Shown one piece after another: positions 51,974 through 58,128 of a stretch of 64,000 bases of DNA. The number at the start of each line of letters is the position of its first letter. Within the stretch, counting starts at the first letter, position 1. The notes beneath the pieces were generated by a model. It saw only the letters and a list, made by a program, of their open reading frames with translations. It ran no database searches and was not told where the DNA came from. A program made the position numbers and the translations under genes. Origin of the DNA: Qipengyuania_B sp965214525 (lineage in GTDB: Bacteria; Pseudomonadota; Alphaproteobacteria; Sphingomonadales; Sphingomonadaceae); assembly GCA_965214525.1 (NCBI GenBank), contig OZ243959.1:2542001-2606000 (forward strand), read 5' to 3'.

Positions 51974-54061
51974 GTGCGGCTGGTAAAGGCCCGCTTCGAT
52001 GGGTTTCGTCTTCTTGACGGCCTCGAATTCGAATTCTCGGTCAATCCGGAAAAGAACATCACTGTCGTTCGCGCAGCGAATGAAAGCGGAAAGACGACCT
52101 TACTCACCGCTCTGCAATGGGCGCTCTTCGGCGACGAGGCTCTGCCCTCGGGTTACACCACTTTCAACATGGATATGCCGACTGGGACAGTTGCGGAAAC
52201 AATCGGAGAGGTAATCTATGAAGTGCAGAGCAAGAAGGGATATCAACAGTTTCGCCTGATCCGCTCGCTCGTCGACCGGGCAGGCGCTCCGGTCCGCGCC
52301 AAATCGACGGCGCAGCTCTATGAAGTGACGTCGCAAGGTTCGGTGGAGATACCAAATGTCGCGGCTCACCTCGCCAACCACATGCCCTCAGAGTTGCGCG
52401 AAGTGTTCTTCACCGATGGCGATAGCGCGCTCAGCTTTATACAGGGCCGAACTAATGAGCAGCAAAAGCGGGTTCGGAAGGCGATCGAGCAGATGATGGG
52501 TTTGCCGCTGCTGGAGGTCGCCGTCGATCACGTTCGGAAGGCAGAAAAAGATATCCGATCGAAAGCGGATGCCGCGGCGGGAAGCCAAGAATTGCACGAA
52601 ACCCGCGTTGCGCTCGAAGCAATCGATGCGTCAATGCCCGAACAGGAAGCCAAACTCGCAACGACGAACGACGAGATTGCCAACTTGTCTGACCTTTTCT
52701 CACGAGCGGATCGTGAGCTGCAGGAAGCGCTGAAGCGTGGCAATCGCGAAGAGATCGCCAAGGAACTGAAGGACGTGCAGGAGCAGCAGAATGCATGCGA
52801 AGCACGCATGAAGGCCGCCGAACTCTCCCAGTCCGAGCTACTGGCCAACAAAGAATTCGCCAGCGATATGATGAAGAGAAAACTCCAGAAGGCAGGAGCG
52901 ATACTCGATGATCTGCGAACCAAGGGTGAGATTCCGAGTGCAACAATTCCCGTGCTCGAAGATCGCCTAACCCATAGCGATTGTATCTGCGGTGAATCTC
53001 TCGATGTGCATCAGCCAGATGGCGCGCGGCGCAGGGCCGCAATCGAAGATCTGATCGAGCGCAGCAGAGAAACTGATGTGCTTAAATCGAAGATATCGGA
53101 CCTGTATTTCGAAGGACGAGGGCTTTTTGAGGTTCGCGAACCAACTTGGGCCGACAAATATGCAGCCGCCTTTGTCGCTCGATCGCGCGAACAAAGTCTA
53201 TTTGAAAAGCTTGGCCAGACGGTCGCTGACCTTGATGCGCGGCTCGACAAGGTCAAAGACGACGACGTCCAAACCGCGCGTGAGATGCGCGATACATATC
53301 TCAAGCAACTTGGAGAAAAGCGAGACAGCGCCACCCGCCTCGATGTCTCGTTGCGCAATCGCCGAGACCAGCGTGCCGATCTTGAAAAGAAGGTCTCCAC
53401 CCTTCTTGCCCGCGAGGACAAAGGCAAGAGGTTCGGAGCGGAGTTGCTGGCAGCCCAAGATATCCGCAAGATCGTCGAACAGACTTTGGAGATCATGAAG
53501 ACGCGCGAAGTCGAAGCCGTCTCCCGGCGGATGAACGAATATTTCATCGAGATGATCGGCGCCGACCCGTCCACGGCTCTTATAAAATACGCAACTATTA
53601 CGCCCGACTTCAAGATTGCAGTGTTTGGCCGCAATGACCATGCTCTCGATCCTTCGCAGGATCTGAATGGCGCTTCTCGGCGGGCTCTGACGATCGCCTT
53701 TATCCTGGCGCTGACAGAGATCAGCGGCGTCGAGGCACCAAACGTCATCGACACACCACTTGGTATGATGAGCGGCTTTGTGAAAACCGAAGTTGTCCGG
53801 GTGGCATCGCGGGCGAGTTCGCAGCTCATCCTCTTGCTCACTCACGACGAGATTCAAGGCTGCGAAGCAATTCTTGACGCCAAAGCTGGTGTGATCGTGA
53901 CAATGACCAACCCGGCCCACTACCCGAGGATCCTGAAGAATGATCCTGGCACCACCGACGCAAAGGTCATACTCTGCGATTGCGATCATCGTAGCTCGTG
54001 CGAAATCTGCGAGCGTAAGGTGTCGTCCGATCCATCGACAGATCTAAGCGAGGCAGCCTGA
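51974..54061 (+). CDS. DndD-like SMC/Rad50-type ATPase
   Basis: A 695-residue RecF/Rad50-like ATPase starting at GTG 51974. The N-terminal P-loop is AANESGKTTLLTALQWALFG (from residue 34). A long coiled coil (about residues 180-330 and 400-520) flanks a zinc-hook-like HSDCICGESLDVHQPD near residue 336. The C-terminal lobe has the ABC signature-like LNGASRRALTIAFILALTEI and Walker B/D-loop EAPNVIDTPLGMMSG. The final segment adds a second Cys-rich patch, CDCDHRSSCEICERK. DndD has this overall layout and is essential in phosphorothioation. The C-terminal Cys cluster is unusual. Its end overlaps the next gene by one base. Confidence 0.82.
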   Translation: MRLVKARFDGFRLLDGLEFEFSVNPEKNITVVRAANESGKTTLLTALQWALFGDEALPSGYTTFNMDMPTGTVAETIGEVIYEVQSKKGYQQFRLIRSLVDRAGAPVRAKSTAQLYEVTSQGSVEIPNVAAHLANHMPSELREVFFTDGDSALSFIQGRTNEQQKRVRKAIEQMMGLPLLEVAVDHVRKAEKDIRSKADAAAGSQELHETRVALEAIDASMPEQEAKLATTNDEIANLSDLFSRADRELQEALKRGNREEIAKELKDVQEQQNACEARMKAAELSQSELLANKEFASDMMKRKLQKAGAILDDLRTKGEIPSATIPVLEDRLTHSDCICGESLDVHQPDGARRRAAIEDLIERSRETDVLKSKISDLYFEGRGLFEVREPTWADKYAAAFVARSREQSLFEKLGQTVADLDARLDKVKDDDVQTAREMRDTYLKQLGEKRDSATRLDVSLRNRRDQRADLEKKVSTLLAREDKGKRFGAELLAAQDIRKIVEQTLEIMKTREVEAVSRRMNEYFIEMIGADPSTALIKYATITPDFKIAVFGRNDHALDPSQDLNGASRRALTIAFILALTEISGVEAPNVIDTPLGMMSGFVKTEVVRVASRASSQLILLLTHDEIQGCEAILDAKAGVIVTMTNPAHYPRILKNDPGTTDAKVILCDCDHRSSCEICERKVSSDPSTDLSEAA

Positions 54062-54507
54062 TGGCCACGAACCCTTTTGCTGGGCTCGATATCATGGTGC
54101 CCGAAGACTACCGCGCCCACTTCGATACGTATGTTCAGCGCCGAGAAGGCAAAAGTGCTCGACCGGTCCATCAGCCATTCGCGCGGAACATCGATATGTG
54201 GTTCACCGCCATCTGTCTCGCTGTGCAAAAGGACCTGAAACCCAGCGGACCGAGCGGCAAGACATATAAGGCTGCCGAGGGCGTAGTGCTTAGCTCCGAT
54301 CCGTGGCGGCCAACTGCGCTCATGCTCCTGGCCATCGCCGACACGGATGATGCGAGCGTCGTCAATCGACCTGGCGAGATGCTTCGCATTGCCACAGGTT
54401 ACGCAGTGGCTGGATTGCCCGAGTTGCTCGCCATTCTTGAAGAGCGCGAAGGGGACACCGCACTCGACTATTTGAGCGAGCAGTTTGAGAGCTTGCTGAA
54501 GGCCTGA
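54061..54507 (+). CDS. 148-residue operon protein of unknown function
   Basis: The protein starts MATNPFAGLDIMVPEDYRAH and contains RPVHQPFARNIDMWFTAICL, AVQKDLKP and a helical C-terminal part (GEMLRIATGYAVAGLPELLA, ILEEREGDTALDYLSEQFES). The gene overlaps the DndD-like stop by one base. Its place directly after the DndD-like gene is that of dndE in canonical operons, and it could be a functional analogue, but the known DndE ribbon-like sequence pattern is not visible. No named family recognised. Confidence 0.62.
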   Translation: MATNPFAGLDIMVPEDYRAHFDTYVQRREGKSARPVHQPFARNIDMWFTAICLAVQKDLKPSGPSGKTYKAAEGVVLSSDPWRPTALMLLAIADTDDASVVNRPGEMLRIATGYAVAGLPELLAILEEREGDTALDYLSEQFESLLKA

Positions 54508-54547
54508 ACGCCGGCGGCAACTGCAGGCGAGGGGGGAGAGCAAGGTC

Positions 54548-55732
54548 TTGGATGCAGTTCGTAATCCCTTCGCGCCTGGCGCAGGTACGCCGCCACCGGA
54601 GCTTGCCGGTAGAGCCGATGTTCTCAGCGTGACTTATACAGCCTTGCTTCGCATCCAGGCTGGCCGCTCCATCCAACAACCCGTCCTCGTCGGTCTTCGC
54701 GGAGTCGGGAAGACAGTACTGCTCGTGGAAATGCAGCAGATGGCCCGCAACGAGGGGTTCATTGTCGTCGACATGGAAGCTTGCGAAGAGCAGTCGCTTC
54801 CCGAACTCCTTGCACCGAGGCTCCGCGAAGCATTCCTGCAGCTCAGTCTTGTCGAAGCGGCCAAAGACAAGGTTAAACGCGGCATCGGCGTCCTCAAGGC
54901 CTTCGCCGGCGGATTCGGCCTTACCTTGGGCGATGTTTCGCTCACCTATCACCCGACCGTCGGTATCGCGGATTCAGGGCAAATCGAAGCAGACCTGCCG
55001 GCACTGTTCTTCGAACTCGGCGAAGCAGCAGCTGCGGCCAGTCGGCCAGTCGCAATCTTCGTTGATGAGCTGCAAGTTCTGAAGTCGGACGAATTTAGCG
55101 CGCTCATTATGGCGGTGCACAAGATCAATCAGCGCCGCCTCCCAATTGCATTCATCGGGGCCGGTCTGCCCCAGGTTCTCGCATTGGCAGGCAACTCCAA
55201 GTCATACTCTGAACGGCTATTCATCTTCTCTGAGATAGGCGCGTTGAGGGAGGACGATGCGGTTGCCGCAGTGGTGAATCCCGCCAAGTTGGAGGAAGTC
55301 CAATTCGAGCCTGACGCAATAGCTGAGCTGCTCCGGATCACGCAGCGCTATCCTTATTATCTTCAGCAATGGGCACACGATGCGTGGAACGTAGCTAGCG
55401 GAGATACGATCACGTGGAGCGATATCCTCGAAGCGCACGACATATCCACGGCGGCTCTCGACGCCAGTTTCTTCCGCGTACGTTATGATCGATGCCGACC
55501 AGCAGAAAAGAGGTATATGCGAGCCCTTGCGGAGCTGGGGCCAGGGCATCAGCGCAGCGCAGACATCGCCGAACTTCTGCGGACTAAGCCGGAAAAGATT
55601 GCTCCTATGCGAGCTAACCTCATCAAGAAAGCAATGATCTACGCGCCGTCGATTGGCGACGTCTGCTTTACCGTCCCTCTTTTTGATCAGTTCATGAAGA
55701 GGATCATTCCGGACCTTAAAAGCGTCGTATAG
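54548..55732 (+). CDS. AAA/ORC-like ATPase at operon end
   Basis: A 394-residue P-loop ATPase starting at TTG 54548, behind GGGGGGAGA. The opening DAVRNPFAPGAGTPPPELAG is typical of a widespread family of single-protein AAA ATPases. Walker A is GLRGVGKT (residues 49-56), Walker B is VAIFVDELQVL (about 170), and a sensor-type segment SYSERLFIFSEIGALREDDA follows. The C-terminal part contains a winged-helix-like region (RYMRALAELGPGHQRSADIAELLRT). Members of the family also occur alone on chromosomes, so it may be a separate passenger rather than a subunit, yet direction and the 40-base spacing put it on the same transcript. Confidence 0.75.
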   Translation: MDAVRNPFAPGAGTPPPELAGRADVLSVTYTALLRIQAGRSIQQPVLVGLRGVGKTVLLVEMQQMARNEGFIVVDMEACEEQSLPELLAPRLREAFLQLSLVEAAKDKVKRGIGVLKAFAGGFGLTLGDVSLTYHPTVGIADSGQIEADLPALFFELGEAAAAASRPVAIFVDELQVLKSDEFSALIMAVHKINQRRLPIAFIGAGLPQVLALAGNSKSYSERLFIFSEIGALREDDAVAAVVNPAKLEEVQFEPDAIAELLRITQRYPYYLQQWAHDAWNVASGDTITWSDILEAHDISTAALDASFFRVRYDRCRPAEKRYMRALAELGPGHQRSADIAELLRTKPEKIAPMRANLIKKAMIYAPSIGDVCFTVPLFDQFMKRIIPDLKSVV

Positions 55733-55899
55733 AGGTAAGTATGAGTCGCGACGACCGGCTTCGGCGCGTCAGAAATTGCGTTTAACAGCAGAGGCGGCGG
55801 TGAAACCAGTCATCCCGTTTGGAGACTGTGAATGGCCGCTCTATTGTAATTCGCGCTCGAAAACGGACGGTCAACACGCCGCTCCCGTGAGCCATTCCC

Positions 55900-56535
55900 T
55901 CAGAGGGCTCGCCCAAACCAGATCACTCGCCCGGCTACGTGTATCTCTGACCGGTCCATGTCGCTCCAGGTCGGGTATGCGGGATTGTCGCTGGCGATCG
56001 TAATCTGCTTGCCTCCAGGTTTGATGGCGACGCGTTTGACCACAAGTGCGTCGTCGGCACGCAGGACGTATATCCCATCGCGTAGCCGCGATGCGTGATC
56101 GGACGCATCCACGAGCACTTCATCGCCATCGCTGAGCGTGGGCTCCATGGAGTCGCCCATTACGCGCACGATCGACAGGCTGGCGCTTTTTGCCGACGTC
56201 AGACTTCGCAGCCAGCGCTCATCGAAACCGAAGCGGGTTTGCGCAGTCTCGCTCGCCGCTACTGCGCCAAAACCCGCGGACGCCTCGACATCGAGCACGG
56301 GAATCTCAACGAGGCCGTCCCAAACAACGTTAGCCGGGCCACCGAAAACCTGCTCATCGACACCGAAAAAGCTCGCCAGGATCTTGCGATCTTCATCGTC
56401 GAGCTTGCGGGGCGAGCCTCGCTTGATGAACTGCTGGATGTAGCTGGCATTGCGCCCCAGCAGCCTCGAGATCGAAGCATAGCCATATTTGTGCTTCTGG
56501 ATCAGCCGGTCGAGCTCTTCCCTGACATTCTCCAT
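55900..56535 (-). CDS. XRE-S24 self-cleaving repressor (SetR/CI-like)
   Basis: A 211-residue repressor. The N-terminal HTH is YGYASISRLLGRNASYIQQF. The C-terminal S24/LexA-type domain has the catalytic serine S129 in RVMGDSMEPTLSDGDEVLVD and the lysine K167 in DALVVKRVAIKPGG; a likely cleavage site is Ala87-Gly88 in EASAGFGAV. Such proteins keep phages and ICEs silent until RecA-stimulated autoproteolysis during DNA damage. The gene is transcribed leftwards. Two palindromes and an SOS box lie in the 113 bases between it and the divergent small regulator gene, so it probably represses itself and that gene. Confidence 0.9.
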   Translation of the reverse strand: MENVREELDRLIQKHKYGYASISRLLGRNASYIQQFIKRGSPRKLDDEDRKILASFFGVDEQVFGGPANVVWDGLVEIPVLDVEASAGFGAVAASETAQTRFGFDERWLRSLTSAKSASLSIVRVMGDSMEPTLSDGDEVLVDASDHASRLRDGIYVLRADDALVVKRVAIKPGGKQITIASDNPAYPTWSDMDRSEIHVAGRVIWFGRAL

Positions 56536-56564
56536 CGTCAGTCCTCTATGTTTCTGGTCGGGTG

Positions 56565-56605
56565 TAGGATTCTTCCTAGACTCACAAAACTCTTCCTAGT
56601 AGGAA
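56565..56605. promoter_or_regulatory. Paired operator palindromes for the S24 repressor
   Basis: TAGGATTCTTCCTA (56565-56578) and TTCCTAGTAGGAA (56593-56605) share TCTTCCTAG half-sites spaced 20 bases apart. They fill the divergent promoter region, as CI/SetR operators do. Binding is inferred. Confidence 0.6.
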
Positions 56606-56617
56606 CATAACAGGAAC
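56603..56617. promoter_or_regulatory. LexA (SOS) box overlapping the repressor operator
   Basis: GAACATAACAGGAAC is an exact GAAC-N7-GAAC. Its first three bases are shared with the second repressor palindrome, so LexA and the S24 repressor may compete. Confidence 0.7.
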
Positions 56618-56648
56618 ACAAGGAAGATGTGAGTCGAGGCTAGGAGCG

Positions 56649-56966
56649 ATGACGTTGTTGGACCGGATCGAGAAACACCTCATTAAGCACCGCATTTCCG
56701 CGACACGCTTCGGCCGCCGCGCAGTCGGTGATCCGAGGTTCGTACTCGACCTGAGAATGGGGAGGTGTCCCAGACGACGCACCCTCGAACGATTGAACGC
56801 CTATCTCGATAGGATCGATCGCGGCAGTGAAGGCAAAGGCCTTACGAGGACCGATCGTCTTCCTGCCGGTCCGCGAGCCTGTCAAAGCGGCGAGCAACCT
56901 CCTGCCACAGCCGAGCCCCATCCCTTTCACCGGATCGAGCAAGGTCGTCTATTCTCTCGGCAATAA
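56649..56966 (+). CDS. Small HTH-like regulator divergent from the repressor
   Basis: It starts MTLLDRIEKHLIKHRISATR with FGRRAVGDPRFVLDLRMGRC and RTLERLNAYLDRI following. This is a small helical DNA-binding type (a lambda-Cro-like 'SATRFGR..VGDPRFV..LR.GR' pattern) that I recall as common in sphingomonads. The first 60 residues are convincing. The remaining 45 overlap the opposite-strand DUF6961 gene and look non-conserved. Placed like Cro opposite CI, it may be the lytic/transfer-side switch. Confidence 0.6.
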   Translation: MTLLDRIEKHLIKHRISATRFGRRAVGDPRFVLDLRMGRCPRRRTLERLNAYLDRIDRGSEGKGLTRTDRLPAGPRACQSGEQPPATAEPHPFHRIEQGRLFSRQ

Positions 56967-57045
56967 ATTCGGGTCCTCGGTCGCCGTGTGCTTTCTCGAC
57001 CCAAAGCGCCACGCCCCACAGTTCCTGATCTCGCGTGAGCGTCAT
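56842..57045 (-). CDS. DUF6961 protein
   Basis: A 67-residue protein starting MTLTRDQELWGVALWVEKAH, with GDRGPEFIAERIDDLARSGE and ARLWQEVARRFDRL following. This matches the DUF6961 pattern I recall from sphingomonads; function unknown. The ATG overlaps the stop codon of the preceding 43-residue membrane protein (ATGA). It is the last gene of a three-gene operon with the nuclease. Confidence 0.75.
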   Translation of the reverse strand: MTLTRDQELWGVALWVEKAHGDRGPEFIAERIDDLARSGERDGARLWQEVARRFDRLADRQEDDRSS

Positions 57046-57173
57046 ATCAGCCACCCAACAGCGCCCGCGATCGCCAACAGCGTCGCTGCCGCGATCAGCC
57101 ACGCTTCGACATTCAGTTTCCAGGCGTTTGCTTCATCCTCGGCGCGCTCTTCGTCGGTCTGCCAATCGCGCAT
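57042..57173 (-). CDS. 43-residue single-span membrane protein
   Basis: Reads MRDWQTDEERAEDEANAWKL then NVEAWLIAAATLLAIAGAVG and WLI. An acidic N-terminus is followed by one clear membrane helix. Its ATG overlaps the nuclease stop (TGATG) and its stop overlaps the DUF6961 start (ATGA), a continuous chain that strongly supports translation. Function unknown; it may anchor a partner of the nuclease. Confidence 0.65.
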   Translation of the reverse strand: MRDWQTDEERAEDEANAWKLNVEAWLIAAATLLAIAGAVGWLI

Positions 57174-57724
57174 CAGCACCATGACTCCCGCCGACCAGTC
57201 CAAGTGCGGGCCAGGTCTTCCGATACGAGCTGATCACCCAATGACCGCTCGCCTCGCACTATGACGCGAAGCTTGCGTCCGTACTGGTCCTCGTCGCGAT
57301 TTCCTATCGGGCGCAATTCGAACTCGCCTCCGTTGAGCAGCACCACAAGCCGATCGCGCGCACGGATTCCTCTCTCGTATTCGGCATTGCATTTCGGCGA
57401 CGAAATCTCCGGCGTGTCGATATCGGCAATGCGGATTTTCACGCCCTCCAGCCAGATCGTGTCGCCATCAACCACGCACGTCTGTCGTATGGTGCTGCAC
57501 ACGGCAAAGGTATGCGGCCCTCCGGCTTGGGCGCTCGCCGTGCTGACCAGCCAGTTGATTCCGATAAGCCCGCCGACCGCTCCCGCCAGCAGGCCGCCGC
57601 CGATCAGGATTCCGAGGGACCGACGCTTTATCCGTTTCTGGCGGCGTAGTTTCTGGCGAAAGTCGAAGAACAGCGCGCCGGATTTGCCGTCGCGCTGCTT
57701 CTCTGATCTGCGCCGGGCCATCAT
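57173..57724 (-). CDS. Membrane-anchored thermonuclease-family protein
   Basis: A 183-residue protein with a basic cytoplasmic N-terminus, one membrane helix (SLGILIGGGLLAGAVGGLIGINWLV) and an SNase domain: 'CVVDGDTIWLEGVKIRIADIDTPEIS' (DGDT and the calcium/catalytic aspartates), 'ARDRLVVLLNGGEFELRPIG', 'DQYGRKLRVIVRGERSLGDQLVSEDLAR' (DxYGRxL and the final helix). The catalytic Arg-Glu-Arg set appears largely intact, unlike the copy at 25028. Nucleases of this type are common on conjugative elements, where they may process DNA in the envelope. First of three overlapping genes. Confidence 0.88.
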   Translation of the reverse strand: MMARRRSEKQRDGKSGALFFDFRQKLRRQKRIKRRSLGILIGGGLLAGAVGGLIGINWLVSTASAQAGGPHTFAVCSTIRQTCVVDGDTIWLEGVKIRIADIDTPEISSPKCNAEYERGIRARDRLVVLLNGGEFELRPIGNRDEDQYGRKLRVIVRGERSLGDQLVSEDLARTWTGRRESWC

Positions 57725-57912
57725 TCAAAGCCCAGCAAAGGCGTGATGAGGAGCGTGTCCTTCATTATAATTGTCTGCCATCACAGGTGAAAAGGTCCAA
57801 GTCTCGCATATCGTGTTCTCGTAGCTTTTAGGTTAAGCTGCCGACAGCGCAGCGCCAACATCTTCCAGAAAGAGCAGAGATGGGCAGCGCTGGTTTGTGA
57901 AGGAGTTGGTTG

Positions 57913-58128
57913 ATGAGTGATCCAGACAAATCCCAAAACGCCCGCGGTGAGGATTGGCAGGGCTTTCGCGAGGTCGACCGGGCTATCGCCGAGAACCGAT
58001 TGACCGCCTACACCTGGAAGAAAACTTGGGCCGACCCTTGGGGCAGACTGAAAGTGGTGCTTGTCACGCTGCTATTTGCGGCCTTCTTGATCTACCTCAT
58101 AATCGATGAGGTGAACCGACTGAATTAG
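57913..58128 (+). CDS. 71-residue single-span membrane protein
   Basis: ATG 57913 (a TTG one codon upstream is possible) follows AAGGAG. The soluble part reads MSDPDKSQNARGEDWQGFRE, and the C-terminus has one membrane helix (LKVVLVTLLFAAFLIYLII). It ends four bases inside the convergent traG gene. Position at the edge of the transfer region suggests a transfer-related membrane protein, but no family is recognised. Confidence 0.6.
   Translation: MSDPDKSQNARGEDWQGFREVDRAIAENRLTAYTWKKTWADPWGRLKVVLVTLLFAAFLIYLIIDEVNRLN

Noticed and set aside
55733..56003. Plus-strand 75-codon frame after the AAA ATPase
   Set aside because: It overlaps the S24 repressor 3' end on the other strand and has no ribosome site or motif.
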